Assembly (NCBI GenBank): GCA_937908115.1 | Contig: CALEQZ010000074.1 | Coordinates: forward strand, 28,374 to 92,373 | Reading direction: 5' to 3' | From: an uncultured Alcaligenaceae bacterium | Lineage (GTDB): Bacteria; Pseudomonadota; Gammaproteobacteria; Burkholderiales; Burkholderiaceae_B | Length of the DNA: 64,000 nucleotides | Position numbers and translations under genes: made by a program | Notes under the pieces: generated by a model | The model's input: only the letters and a program-made list of their open reading frames with translations | Databases searched by the model: none | What the model was told of the DNA's origin: nothing | Part shown: piece by piece, positions 1 to 9,098 of the stretch | How the letters are laid out: every line of letters begins with the position of its first letter | How positions within the stretch are numbered: the first letter of the stretch is position 1

Positions 1-963
1 GTTGGCGATGCCGGCCTGCTCCAGGCGCTCCGTGACCTGGCCGATGGTCAGCGCGGCGAATGCCTGGACGATCAGCTCGCGCAGCGCATCGCGGTTGGCG
101 GCCCGGCGCGAGTTGCTGTCAAAGCGCGGGTCGCCGGCCAGTTCGGGCTTGCCCAGCACCTGCTCGCAAAACACCTTCCACTCGCGCTCGTTCTGCAGGC
201 CCAGCATCACCGTCGTGCCGTCGCCCACGGGGAAAGGCCCATAGGGGTAGATGGTGGCGTGCGCGGCGCCGGCGCGCGGTGGCGGCGGGGCGCCCTCGAA
301 GGCATAGTAAAGCGGGTAGCCCATCCATTCCACCATGGCTTCCAGCATGGACACCTCGATGCGGCTGCCCCGCCCCGTGCGTTCGCGCAGCAGCAAGGCG
401 TTCAGGATGCCGCTATAGGCATACATGCCGGCGGCAATGTCCGAAATCGAGCACCCCGCCTTGGCCGGTTCGTTAGGCGATCCCGTCACCGAAACGAAGC
501 CGCTTTCGCTCTGGATCAGCAGGTCGTAGGCCTTCTTGTCCTGGTAGGGACCGGTCATGCCATAGCCGGAGATGTCGCAGACGATGAGGCGCGGATGCCG
601 CTCGTGCAAGGCTTCGAAAGACAGGCCCAGGCGCGCGGCCGCGCCAGGCGCCAAGTTCTGCACCAGCACGTCCGCGCGCTCGAGCAGGCGCGAGAGCACG
701 CCCGCAGCCGCCGGCTGCTTCAGGTCCAGCGTCAGGCTTTCCTTGGACCGGTTGGTCCAGACGAAATGCGACGCCATGCCGCGCACCCGCTCGTCGTAGC
801 GGCGCGCGAAATCGCCCACGCCCGGCCGTTCGATCTTGATCACGCGCGCACCCATGTCGGCGAGCTGGCGCGTGCAAAACGGCGCGGCGATGGCATGTTC
901 GAGGCTGATGACGGTAATGCCGTCGAGCGGGCGCACGCCCTGCTGGGATTGCGCAGCGTTCAC
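1..963 (-). CDS. CaiB/BaiF family CoA-transferase (3' end outside window)
   Basis: Family III CoA-transferase, which moves CoA between carboxylic acids. The minus-strand frame is open from a GTG at 963 to the window edge, so about 321 residues are present and the C-terminus is missing. The N-terminus has the family look: 'PLDGITVISLEHAIAAPF', then 'ADMGARVIKIE' and 'NRSKESLTLDLK', and later the 'DISGYG' and 'DIAAGMYA' blocks. The GTG overlaps the TGA of the upstream hydratase gene (GTGA), so the two are translationally coupled. The expected catalytic Asp lies in the family block after the 'NLAPGAAARLGL' stretch. The hydratase neighbour suggests activation of an unsaturated or branched dicarboxylic acid; the substrate is not visible. 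Confidence 0.9.
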   Translation of the reverse strand, partial: MNAAQSQQGVRPLDGITVISLEHAIAAPFCTRQLADMGARVIKIERPGVGDFARRYDERVRGMASHFVWTNRSKESLTLDLKQPAAAGVLSRLLERADVLVQNLAPGAAARLGLSFEALHERHPRLIVCDISGYGMTGPYQDKKAYDLLIQSESGFVSVTGSPNEPAKAGCSISDIAAGMYAYSGILNALLLRERTGRGSRIEVSMLEAMVEWMGYPLYYAFEGAPPPPRAGAAHATIYPYGPFPVGDGTTVMLGLQNEREWKVFCEQVLGKPELAGDPRFDSNSRRAANRDALRELIVQAFAALTIGQVTERLEQAGIAN

Positions 964-1787
964 TTGTACGTCACCTCCGCCTGGTGCGCCAGCGTGCCGT
1001 CCTGCTCGGCCCACAGCTGGGCGACGCCTTCGGCCTGTTTGCGGCCGGCAACCTTGAACGGGGCCGGCGCGATCAGCGGGCGCAGGCCGCGATAGGAGAA
1101 ATGCGTCGGCACGGCCTGCGGATGGGCGCGCCTGAACGCGCGGCACATCAGCGTGGCGATCATGGGGCCATGCACCACCAACCCGGGGTAGCCCTCGGCG
1201 CCGGTGACATAGGGATGGTCGTAATGGATGCGATGGCCGTTGAAGGTCACCGCCGAATAGCGGAACAGCAGCACCTCGGACGGCTCGACGGTTTCGCTCC
1301 ATTGCGCCTGCGGGGCCGGCTCGGTGCCGGCAAGCTTGGGCGGGTTGGGTTCGCGGTAGACGATGTCCTGCTCCTCGCTGATGGCCAGCTCGCCCTCCTG
1401 GCGGTACTCGTGCCGCACCGTGACGAAAAGCAGGGACCCCGTGCGGCCGGTTTTTTCCTTGACCGCGGCCACGGTGGACACGCGCTCGGCGTCGATGCCC
1501 ACGCGCAGTGGCTGCAGGAACTGCACCCGCCCCCCGGCCCACATGCGGTTGCGATTGTCCGCCGGCGGCAAAAACCCGCCGCGCTCCGGATGGCCGTCGG
1601 TACCCAGGGCGTTAAGCGGCACCGCCTCGATGAAGAAAGCCCAATGCCATAGCGGCGGCAAGGGCTCGCCGCGGCCAGGAGCAGGTTCGTCTAGGGTCAA
1701 GGCGACGCGCTTGGCCAGCGTGGGCGACAGGTCGTCCACCGAGCGCTCGCTACGGCCCACCCAGGCGGTCGGGTCGGTCGAAGTCAT
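960..1787 (-). CDS. FAS1-like dehydratase / MaoC-type acyl-CoA hydratase (HTD2-like)
   Basis: A 275-residue hot-dog-fold hydratase of the HTD2/mesaconyl-C4-CoA hydratase type. Family members hydrate an enoyl-CoA or mesaconyl-CoA in the cytoplasm. The N-terminal half is the FAS1-like dehydratase domain ('WVGRSE...', 'LPPLWHWAFF', 'HPERGGFLPP', 'RMWAGGRVQF'). The C-terminal half carries the MaoC-like stretch 'YSAVTFNGHRIHYD' and 'GYPGLVVHGPM'. The ATG at 1787 is chosen because AAGGGA stands about 7 bases upstream; an in-frame ATG at 1829 has less support. Its stop overlaps the start of the CaiB-type gene by 4 bases, so the pair is probably one operon, divergent from the LysR gene. Function is by family; the exact acyl-CoA is unknown. 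Confidence 0.88.
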   Translation of the reverse strand: MTSTDPTAWVGRSERSVDDLSPTLAKRVALTLDEPAPGRGEPLPPLWHWAFFIEAVPLNALGTDGHPERGGFLPPADNRNRMWAGGRVQFLQPLRVGIDAERVSTVAAVKEKTGRTGSLLFVTVRHEYRQEGELAISEEQDIVYREPNPPKLAGTEPAPQAQWSETVEPSEVLLFRYSAVTFNGHRIHYDHPYVTGAEGYPGLVVHGPMIATLMCRAFRRAHPQAVPTHFSYRGLRPLIAPAPFKVAGRKQAEGVAQLWAEQDGTLAHQAEVTYK

Positions 1788-1905
1788 GGCATTTCCCTTG
1801 TTTTCTGGATCCGGAAAAATGGCCAGCATGCCCCGCGCGCTGCCGGATTGTGAATTCGCTTTTTCTCAACCCGGGGTTCAGGCGGGCCGAACCCGGCCGA
1901 TCGGG

Positions 1906-1918
1906 CCCTATGATAGGG
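1906..1918. promoter_or_regulatory. Perfect palindrome over a TATGAT -10-like box
   Basis: CCCTAT-G-ATAGGG is a perfect 6-bp inverted repeat just before the LysR ATG at 1921. It contains TATGAT (1909-1914), a plausible -10 element. The position suits autoregulation of the LysR gene or a transcript with almost no leader. This is inferred from sequence symmetry only. Confidence 0.4.
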
Positions 1919-1920
1919 AT

Positions 1921-2889
1921 ATGCACTTCGACCTCGCAGACCTCCGGCTATTCATCCACATCGCCGAATCGCCCAGCCTGACCCAGGGCGCGCGCCGGGC
2001 GCACCTGTCGCTGGCCGCGGTCAGCACGCGCATCAAGACGCTGGAAGCCCAGCTCAACACCCGGCTGCTGTACCGCGACAGCCGGGGCGTGGAGCTGACC
2101 CCTGCCGGGCACCGGCTGCTGCAGCACGCCCGGGTCATCCTGCGCCAGGTCGAGCACCTGAAGCACGACTTCGCCGCCCAGTCCGACAGCGATGCCGGCC
2201 ATATCCGCATCTTCGCCAACACCACCGCCGTCACGCAGTTCATGCCGGCCATCCTGGCGCGTTTCCTGGCCGAGCGGCCCGGCGTGACCATCGACCTGCA
2301 GGAACGGCTGACGCGCGACATCGTGCGCGGCGTCATGGACGGCTCCACCGACCTGGGCATCGTCGCCGGCCCGGTGGACGCGCCTGGATTGCAGGCCATC
2401 CACTTCAGCACCGACCGGCTGGTGCTGGCCGTGCCACCCGGTCACCCCCTGGCCGAGCGCGCCAGCGTCAAGCTGACCGAGGCCGTGCAATACCCCTTCA
2501 TCGGCATGCACGAAGGGTCGACGCTGGTCGCCTTCCTACGCGAGCAGGTCGAGCGCAGCGGCGCGCGCCTGCCGCTGCGCATCCAGCTCTACAGCTTCGA
2601 TGCCATCCTGGGCATGGTCCAAGCCGGCGTGGGCGTGGGCGTCATCCCCGACTCGGCTGCGCAGCGCTACAACGCCCGCGACAAAATCCGGATCGTCGAG
2701 CTGGACGAGCCCTGGGTCCTGCGCGAACGCAAGCTACTGGTGCGCGACCTGGACGCCCTGCCGGCATGCGCGCGGGCATTGATCGACACGATCCGGCAGG
2801 CCGGTGATGCGGCCGGCACGGACGGGCGCCAGGCAGGCACCTTGGCGACGTTGGCCGCGGTCGACGGCAGCATGGCCGCCGGCGCGTGA
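1921..2889 (+). CDS. LysR family transcriptional regulator
   Basis: A 322-residue LysR-type regulator. The winged-helix DNA-binding domain is at about residues 5-65 ('DLRLFIHIAESPSLTQGARR', 'LSLAAVSTRIKTLEAQL', 'LLYRDSRGVELTPAG'). The periplasmic-binding-like effector domain begins near residue 90. It is divergent from the hydratase/CoA-transferase pair with about 130 bases between starts, the usual layout for a LysR regulator and its target operon, so it probably controls that pair. The last 25 or so residues are Ala/Gly-rich and poorly conserved in look. It is convergent with the fumarase gene. Confidence 0.93.
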   Translation: MHFDLADLRLFIHIAESPSLTQGARRAHLSLAAVSTRIKTLEAQLNTRLLYRDSRGVELTPAGHRLLQHARVILRQVEHLKHDFAAQSDSDAGHIRIFANTTAVTQFMPAILARFLAERPGVTIDLQERLTRDIVRGVMDGSTDLGIVAGPVDAPGLQAIHFSTDRLVLAVPPGHPLAERASVKLTEAVQYPFIGMHEGSTLVAFLREQVERSGARLPLRIQLYSFDAILGMVQAGVGVGVIPDSAAQRYNARDKIRIVELDEPWVLRERKLLVRDLDALPACARALIDTIRQAGDAAGTDGRQAGTLATLAAVDGSMAAGA

Positions 2890-2932
2890 CGCGCCGCCCG
2901 CCCCAGGCAGGCGGCCGGATATCCCGCAGGCC

Positions 2933-4456
2933 TTAAGCCACCGTCACCGGAATCTTGCCGATGCGCGCCTGCCACTCGCGCGGCCCGGTCGCATGCACCG
3001 ACGTGCCTTGCGCGTCGACCGCGACCGTCACGGGCATGTCCTTAACCTCGAATTCGTAGATGGCTTCCATGCCCAGGTCCTCGAAGGCAACCACGCGGGC
3101 ATTGCGGATGGCCTTGGACACCAAGTAGGCGGCACCGCCGACGGCCATCAGGTAGGCCGAGCGGTGCTTGCGAATCGCCTCGACGGCCGCCGGCCCGCGC
3201 TCGGCCTTGCCGATCATGGCAATCAGGCCGGTCTGGGCCAGCATCATCTCGGTGAACTTGTCCATGCGCGTGGCCGTGGTCGGGCCAGCCGGGCCGACCA
3301 CTTCGTCGCGCACCGGATCGACCGGGCCGACGTAGTAGATGACGCGGTTGGTGAAGTCCACGGGCAACGGCTCGCCCTTGGCCAGCATGTCCTGGATGCG
3401 CTTGTGGGCGGCGTCGCGGCCGGTGAGCATCTTGCCCGACAGCAGCAGCGTTTGGCCGGGCTTCCAGCTGGCGACTTCCTCGCGCGTAAGCGTGTCCAGG
3501 TTGACCTGCTTGGACTTGTTGTAGTCCGGCGCCCAATGAACTTCGGGCCACTCCGACAGCGACGGCGGCTCGAGCAGCGCCGGGCCGGACCCGTCCAGCA
3601 CGAAGTGCACGTGGCGGGTGGCGGCGCAGTTCGGGATCATGGCCACCGGCTTGGACGCGGCATGCGTCGGATAGGTGCGGATCTTGACGTCCAGCACGGT
3701 CGTCAGGCCGCCCAGGCCCTGGGCGCCGATGCCCAGCGCGTTGACCTTTTCATAGAGTTCGATGCGCAGCTCTTCAAGCTTGTTCTGCGGACCGCGCTCG
3801 AGCAGTTCGTACATGTCGATGTCATCCATGAGCGACTGCTTGGCCAGCAGCATGGCCTTCTCGGCCGTACCGCCCACGCCGATGCCCAGCATGCCGGGCG
3901 GGCACCAGCCAGCGCCCATGGTCGGCACGGTCTTGAGCACCCAGTCGACCAGCGAATCGCTGGGGTTGAGCATGACGAACTTGGATTTGTTCTCGGAACC
4001 GCCGCCCTTTGCCGCAATCTGCACGTCCACGGTGTTGCCAGGCACGAGCTCGACGTTCAGCACACAGGGCGTGTTGTCGCGCGTGTTCTTGCGCGCGAAC
4101 AGCGGGTCGTCCAGCACCGAGGCGCGCAGCGGGTTGTCGGGGTTGGTGTAGCCGCGGCGCACGCCTTCATCGCATAGTTCCTGCAGGCTGCGGCGCGTGT
4201 CGAAGCGCACGTCCATGCCCACCTTGAGGAAGACGTTGACGATGCCCGTGTCCTGGCAAAGCGGCCGCTTGCCTTCGGCGCACATGCGCGAATTGGTCAG
4301 GATCTGGGCCATCGCGTCGCGCGCGGCGGGGCTTTGCTCGCGCTCGTAGGCGCGCGCCAGGTGGCGGATGTAGTCGACCGGATGGTAGTAGCTGATGAAC
4401 TGGATGCCATCGGCGATCGACTGGATGAAGTCTTCTTCCTTGATGAGAACGGACAT
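2933..4456 (-). CDS. fumA: Class I fumarate hydratase (4Fe-4S)
   Basis: A 507-residue iron-sulfur fumarase that interconverts fumarate and L-malate in the TCA cycle. The N-terminal alpha domain has 'KRPLCQDTGIVNVF' with the first cluster cysteine, followed by 'AGWCPPGMLGIGVGG' and 'IPNCAATRHVHFVLDG' with the other two cluster ligands. The C-terminal beta domain follows ('YVGPVDPVRDEVVGPAGPTT', 'ATRMDKF'). Length matches FumA/FumB single-chain enzymes. The gene lies 50 bases downstream of a crotonase-family gene on the same strand, so they may be co-transcribed. Whether it is a pure fumarase or also a mesaconase, as some class I enzymes are, cannot be told from sequence. Confidence 0.95.
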   Translation of the reverse strand: MSVLIKEEDFIQSIADGIQFISYYHPVDYIRHLARAYEREQSPAARDAMAQILTNSRMCAEGKRPLCQDTGIVNVFLKVGMDVRFDTRRSLQELCDEGVRRGYTNPDNPLRASVLDDPLFARKNTRDNTPCVLNVELVPGNTVDVQIAAKGGGSENKSKFVMLNPSDSLVDWVLKTVPTMGAGWCPPGMLGIGVGGTAEKAMLLAKQSLMDDIDMYELLERGPQNKLEELRIELYEKVNALGIGAQGLGGLTTVLDVKIRTYPTHAASKPVAMIPNCAATRHVHFVLDGSGPALLEPPSLSEWPEVHWAPDYNKSKQVNLDTLTREEVASWKPGQTLLLSGKMLTGRDAAHKRIQDMLAKGEPLPVDFTNRVIYYVGPVDPVRDEVVGPAGPTTATRMDKFTEMMLAQTGLIAMIGKAERGPAAVEAIRKHRSAYLMAVGGAAYLVSKAIRNARVVAFEDLGMEAIYEFEVKDMPVTVAVDAQGTSVHATGPREWQARIGKIPVTVA

Positions 4457-4507
4457 GGCGGCTTTACGGTTGCTAGGAAATGAACGAAGGGGTTTCTTGC
4501 GCCCGGC

Positions 4508-5275
4508 CTACTTGCCTTGCCAGACGGGTTTGCGCTTCTCGGCAAAGGCGGTGGCGCCTTCCTTGGCGTCTGCCGAAGTGAAGATGTGGACGATGAGCGG
4601 GCGCTGCCGGTCGAACATTTCGTCGTGCGGCCAGTGGCCCGACTCGGAAACGATCCGCTTGGCGGTCTGGACCGCCAGCGGGCCGTTTTCGACGATGATG
4701 CGCGCCAGGTCCAGGGCGGCCTCCAGCGCCTTGCCCGGCTCGGTCAGCCGGTTGACCAGGCCAAAGTGATGCGCGCGCTCGGCGTCGAACATCTCGCCGG
4801 TGAGCACGATCTCCATTGCGATGTGATAGGGGATGCGGCGCGGCAGCCGCAGCATGCCGCCGGCGCCCGCGACCAGGCCGCGCTTGACCTCGGGCAGGCC
4901 GAAGCGGGCATTGCGCGCGGCGACGATAAGGTCGCAGGCCAGCGCCATCTCGCACCCGCCAGCCAGGGCATAGCCTTCGACCGCGGCGATCAGGGGTTTC
5001 TTGGGCGGTGCCTCGTTCAATCCGGCAAAGCCCCGCCCGGGGATCAGGGGACGCTCGCCGCTTTGCGCGAACGCCTTCAAGTCCATGCCGGAGGAAAACG
5101 TACTACCCGCGCCAGTCAGGATGCCGATGCGCACATCGTCGCGCGCGTCCAGTTCGTCCAAGGCGGCGGCCATGGCCTTGGCGGCTTCCAGGTTGATGGC
5201 ATTGCGCGCCTCGGGGCGATTCACGGTAATGACCTGGATGCCGTCTGCGACCTCTACCTTGATCAACTCGGACAT
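4508..5275 (-). CDS. Crotonase-family enoyl-CoA hydratase/isomerase
   Basis: A 255-residue crotonase-fold enzyme. The N-terminal strand is 'VITVNRPEARNAIN'. The oxyanion-hole stretches are 'SSGMDLKAFAQ' and 'EGYALAGGCEMALACD'. The later block 'FGLPEVKRGLVAGAGG' has Glu at the first catalytic position, but Gly-Ala occupies the second Glu region of classical hydratases, so a strict hydratase assignment is uncertain. The start has an AGGAG about 8 bases upstream. It precedes the fumarase gene on the same strand and diverges from glyQ. The role is probably beta-oxidation or acid degradation; the substrate is unknown. Confidence 0.9.
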   Translation of the reverse strand: MSELIKVEVADGIQVITVNRPEARNAINLEAAKAMAAALDELDARDDVRIGILTGAGSTFSSGMDLKAFAQSGERPLIPGRGFAGLNEAPPKKPLIAAVEGYALAGGCEMALACDLIVAARNARFGLPEVKRGLVAGAGGMLRLPRRIPYHIAMEIVLTGEMFDAERAHHFGLVNRLTEPGKALEAALDLARIIVENGPLAVQTAKRIVSESGHWPHDEMFDRQRPLIVHIFTSADAKEGATAFAEKRKPVWQGK

Positions 5276-5531
5276 GGACTGCTCCTCTCTATGTTGAATT
5301 GGACAAATGCGGCGACATCGGCGCAGGTCGCGCCGGACACAAGGCCGAATGATACGACTTGCGGCGATGCGCGCCCCGTCCCCGAAATTTCTGCCCGAAT
5401 GGGTCGGCCACCCCGCCGGGCGCCGGCGCCGGCCGGGCCGGCCCTGGCGCCAGTTAAAATGCCCGGTTTACTTCCGTCCGGGCCGGGCGCTTGGGGCGCC
5501 GCGCGCCGGCACCCCGCACGATAAGAATCCT

Positions 5532-6431
5532 ATGCTCACCTTCCAGCAAATCATCCTCAAGCTCCAGGACTACTGGGACAAGCAGGGCTGCGCGCTGCTG
5601 CAGCCCTACGACATGGAGGTCGGCGCCGGCACCTCGCACACGGCGACCTTCCTGCGCGCGATCGGCCCCGAACCGTGGCGCGCGGCGTACGTGCAGCCGT
5701 CGCGCCGCCCGAAGGATGGACGCTACGGCGAGAACCCGAACCGCCTGCAGCACTATTACCAATACCAGGTCGTTCTCAAGCCGGCGCCCCCGGACATCCT
5801 GGACCTGTACATCGGTTCGCTGCGCGCCCTGGGCATAGCCCCCCTGCAGCACGACATCCGTTTCGTCGAGGACGACTGGGAAAACCCCACGCTGGGTGCC
5901 TGGGGGCTGGGTTGGGAGGTCTGGCTCAACGGCATGGAGATCACCCAGTTCACTTATTTCCAGCAGGTCGGCGGCCTGGACTGCACGCCCACCACGGGCG
6001 AGATCACCTACGGCCTTGAGCGCCTGGCCATGTACCTGCAAGGCGTCGAAAGCGTCTACGACCTGGTCTGGACCGAAGGCGCCGGCGGCGAGCGCGTGCT
6101 GTACCGCGACGTCTTCCACCAGAACGAAGTCGAACAATCCACCTACAACTTCGAACATTCCTCGGCCGACATGCTGTTCGCCCATTTCAACGACTACGAG
6201 GCCGAGGCCAAGCGGCTCATGGAAGTCCCGCTCGCGCTGCCGGCCTATGAAGCCACCTTGAAGGCCGCCCACACCTTCAACCTGCTCGATGCGCGCGGCG
6301 CCATCAGCGTGACCGAGCGCGCCGCCTACATCGGCCGCATCCGCAACCTGTCGCGCGCGGTGGCGCAGGCCTACTACGATTCGCGCGAACGACTGGGCTT
6401 TCCCATGCTGCGCCGGGAGGCCGTGCAATGA
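5532..6431 (+). CDS. glyQ: Glycine--tRNA ligase alpha subunit
   Basis: A 299-residue alpha subunit of the bacterial alpha2beta2 glycyl-tRNA synthetase, which activates glycine and carries the catalytic site. The sequence is canonical: 'MLTFQQIILKLQDYW', 'QGCALLQPYDMEVGAGT', 'NRLQHYYQYQVVLKP', 'GLDCTPTTGEITYGLERLAM'. The ATG at 5532 gives the usual N-terminus and length; the frame stays open upstream, but that extension is not protein-like. Its TGA overlaps the glyS ATG (ATGA), the usual coupling of the two subunits. Confidence 0.98.
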   Translation: MLTFQQIILKLQDYWDKQGCALLQPYDMEVGAGTSHTATFLRAIGPEPWRAAYVQPSRRPKDGRYGENPNRLQHYYQYQVVLKPAPPDILDLYIGSLRALGIAPLQHDIRFVEDDWENPTLGAWGLGWEVWLNGMEITQFTYFQQVGGLDCTPTTGEITYGLERLAMYLQGVESVYDLVWTEGAGGERVLYRDVFHQNEVEQSTYNFEHSSADMLFAHFNDYEAEAKRLMEVPLALPAYEATLKAAHTFNLLDARGAISVTERAAYIGRIRNLSRAVAQAYYDSRERLGFPMLRREAVQ

Positions 6432-8563
6432 GCGCGCAAACCCGCCCCCTGCTGGTCGAGCTGTTCACCGAAGAGTTGCCGCCCAAGGCCTTGAACAGGC
6501 TCGGGCAAGCCTTTGCCGAAGGCCTGCGCGCGTCCCTGGACAAGCAGGGGTTGCTCGCCTCGGGCTGCACCGTCACGGCCTATGCGACCCCGCGCCGGCT
6601 GGCGGCCTTGTTCAGCCACGTGCTGCCGCAGGCCCCCGACCAGCCCTACGCCGAAAAGCTCATGCCCGTGTCCGTCGGCTTGGCCGCGGACGGGTCGCCC
6701 ACGCCTGCACTGCGCAAGAAGCTCGCGGCCAAGGGGCTGCAGGACATCGATCCGGCCACGCTCTCGCGCGAGTCCGACGGCAAGCAGGAATACCTCGTGG
6801 CGCGCGGCACTGCTGCCGGCGTGCAGCTGACGCCTGGCCTGCAGCAGGCGCTGGATGACGCCGTGGCCGGTTTGCCCATCCCCAAGGTGATGCGCTATCA
6901 GCTGGCAGACGGGACGACGACGGTGCGCTTCGTGCGGCCGGCGCACGGCTTGGTCGCGCTGCACGGCGCCGACGTGGTGCCGGTGCGCGTGCTGGGGCTG
7001 GAAGCCGGGCGCACGGTGCACGGCCATCGCTTCTTGTGCCCGGCCCCCTTCGAGCTCACCACGGCATCGGCCTACGAGGCCGAGCTGGCCGAACGCGGCA
7101 AGGTCGTCGCCGCTTTCGCGACGCGCCGCGCCGACATCGAGGCGCAGTTGCAGACGCACGCGGCCCGGCTGGGCGCGACGCTGGGAACGGACCCGGAGGT
7201 CGAGGCCCTGCTCGATGAGGTGACCGCGCTGGTCGAGCAGCCCGCGGTCTACGTCGGCGAATTCGACCGCCGTTTCCTGGACGTGCCGCAGGAATGCCTG
7301 ATCCTGACCATGCGGCTGAACCAGAAATACTTTCCGCTGTTCTCGCCGGAGACGGGCAAGCTGACCAACCAATACCTGATCGTCAGCAACATGGCGATCA
7401 AGGACCCGGCCAACATCATCGAAGGCAACCAGCGCGTGGTACGCCCGCGCTTGGCCGATGCCCAGTTCTTCTTCGAAACCGACCGTAAGACGCCACTTGC
7501 CCAGCGCGTGCCGCGCCTTGCCGACATCGTCTACCACAACAAGCTCGGTTCGCAGCTGGCGCGGGTCGAGCGCGTGCGCGCCGTCGCCCGGCGCGTCGCG
7601 GCGCTGCTGGGTGGCGACGAAGGGGCTGCGGACCGCGCCGCCTACCTGGCCAAGGCCGATCTGACCTCCAGCATGGTGGGCGAATTTCCCGAGCTGCAAG
7701 GCATCATGGGCGGCTATTACGCCGAGGCCGACGGTGAACCGCCCGACGTGGTGCGTGCGCTGCGTGGGCAGTACCGCATCCGCATCGACGCGCCCGTCTC
7801 GCGTGAAGACATCACCGCGACGGCGCTCTTTTTGGCCGATCGCGCCGAGACGCTGGTGGGCATCTGGAGCATCGGGCTGGCCCCCACCGGCGAACGCGAC
7901 CCGTTTGGGCTGCGCCGCGCCGCATTGGGCGTGATCAGCGCCTTCGAGCAGCTGGCTGCCGGCGGCCTGCTCGAGGTCAGCGACCCCGGGCAACTGACCC
8001 TGCAAGGGTTGCTGGACGATGCGGCGGCCACGTTCGAAGGCGGCATCGCCGCGTCGGTGCTCGAAGCAGTCACCGATTTCGTCTACGAACGCCTGCGCAA
8101 CCAGCTGCAAGGCGAGTTCGACCGCAGCGCCGTGGACGCCGTGATCGCGCTGCGCCCGCCACTGCACCAGGCTGCTGCCCGCGTGCGGGCGGTCACCGCC
8201 TTCCAGCAGCTGCCCGAGGCAGAAAGCCTGGCCGCGGCCAACAAGCGAATTGGCAACCTGTTGCGCAAGGCGGAAGGGGAAATCGCCCAGCTGGACGAAT
8301 CGCGGCTGTCCGAGGCAGCCGAGCGCGAACTGGCCCAGGCCGTGCGCCGGCTCGCGCCGCTGGCCGAAAACCAGCTGGCCGCCGGCGATTTCGCCGGGGC
8401 GCTGACCACCCTCGCGCAGGTGCGCACGGCCGTGGACGCGTTCTTCGCCGACGTCATGGTCATGGCCGAGGATCCGGCCGTGCGCGCCAACCGGCTCGCC
8501 CTGCTGGCGCGATTGCACGGCCTGATGAACCAGGTCGCCGACATTTCCAGGCTGGCAAAGTGA
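6428..8563 (+). CDS. glyS: Glycine--tRNA ligase beta subunit
   Basis: A 711-residue beta subunit of glycyl-tRNA synthetase, needed for tRNA recognition. It starts 'QTRPLLVELFTEELPPKAL', a hallmark of GlyS. It continues with 'CLILTMRLNQKYFPLF', 'NQRVVRPRLADAQFF' and 'GEFPELQGIMGGYYA', and ends in the anticodon-binding/DALR-like tail ('FFADVMVMAED', 'RLALLARLH'). It is coupled to glyQ by an ATGA overlap and to gmhB by a GTGA overlap, so glyQ, glyS and gmhB and probably the next two genes form one transcription unit. Confidence 0.98.
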   Translation: MSAQTRPLLVELFTEELPPKALNRLGQAFAEGLRASLDKQGLLASGCTVTAYATPRRLAALFSHVLPQAPDQPYAEKLMPVSVGLAADGSPTPALRKKLAAKGLQDIDPATLSRESDGKQEYLVARGTAAGVQLTPGLQQALDDAVAGLPIPKVMRYQLADGTTTVRFVRPAHGLVALHGADVVPVRVLGLEAGRTVHGHRFLCPAPFELTTASAYEAELAERGKVVAAFATRRADIEAQLQTHAARLGATLGTDPEVEALLDEVTALVEQPAVYVGEFDRRFLDVPQECLILTMRLNQKYFPLFSPETGKLTNQYLIVSNMAIKDPANIIEGNQRVVRPRLADAQFFFETDRKTPLAQRVPRLADIVYHNKLGSQLARVERVRAVARRVAALLGGDEGAADRAAYLAKADLTSSMVGEFPELQGIMGGYYAEADGEPPDVVRALRGQYRIRIDAPVSREDITATALFLADRAETLVGIWSIGLAPTGERDPFGLRRAALGVISAFEQLAAGGLLEVSDPGQLTLQGLLDDAAATFEGGIAASVLEAVTDFVYERLRNQLQGEFDRSAVDAVIALRPPLHQAAARVRAVTAFQQLPEAESLAAANKRIGNLLRKAEGEIAQLDESRLSEAAERELAQAVRRLAPLAENQLAAGDFAGALTTLAQVRTAVDAFFADVMVMAEDPAVRANRLALLARLHGLMNQVADISRLAK

Positions 8564-9096
8564 AGCTGCTCATCCTCGACCGCGACGGCGTCATCAACCA
8601 GGATAGCCCGGACTTCGTCAAGAGTCCGGAAGAATGGATCGCCCTGCCCGGCGCCTTGCAGGCGATCGCGCGGTTCTCCCGCGCGCGGTGGAAGGTAGTC
8701 ATCGCCACCAACCAGTCGGGGCTGGCGCGCGGACTATTCGACATGGACGCCCTCAACGCCATGCACGCCAAACTGCGGCGCGAGCTGGCCGCCGCGGGCG
8801 GCGCCGTCGATGCGATCTTCGTCTGCCCGCACGGGCCCAACGACGGCTGCGACTGCCGAAAGCCCGCTCCTGGGCTCTTCCAGCAGATCGCCCGCCGTTA
8901 CGAGATAAGCCTGTCGGGCGTGCCGGCCGTGGGCGATTCGCTGCGCGACCTGCAGGCGGCCGCCGCCGCGGGTTGTCAGCCTTGGCTGGTGTTGACCGGA
9001 AACGGCGAGCGCACGCGCGAGACGGGCGAGCTGCCGCGCGGCACGCGGGTGTGCTCGGATTTGCACGAACTCGCCGACGCCTTGCTGGAGGCTTGA
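8560..9096 (+). CDS. gmhB: D-glycero-beta-D-manno-heptose-1,7-bisphosphate 7-phosphatase
   Basis: A 178-residue HAD phosphatase of the ADP-heptose pathway that supplies the LPS inner core. The N-terminal HAD motif I is 'LILDRDGVIN'. The zinc-loop region is 'CPHGPNDGCDCRKPAPG', with Cys-His-Cys-Cys ligands, and motif IV is 'VGDSLRDLQAA'. It begins with GTG inside the glyS stop. The acyltransferase that follows 2 bases after its TGA keeps an envelope theme. Confidence 0.95.
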   Translation: MKLLILDRDGVINQDSPDFVKSPEEWIALPGALQAIARFSRARWKVVIATNQSGLARGLFDMDALNAMHAKLRRELAAAGGAVDAIFVCPHGPNDGCDCRKPAPGLFQQIARRYEISLSGVPAVGDSLRDLQAAAAAGCQPWLVLTGNGERTRETGELPRGTRVCSDLHELADALLEA

Positions 9097-9098
9097 CC

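Noticed and set aside
6374..8518. 714-codon open frame on minus opposite glyS
   Set aside because: Shadow of the GC-rich codon pattern of glyS. The translation is Gly/Arg/Gln/His-rich with no family motif, while glyS itself is unmistakable.
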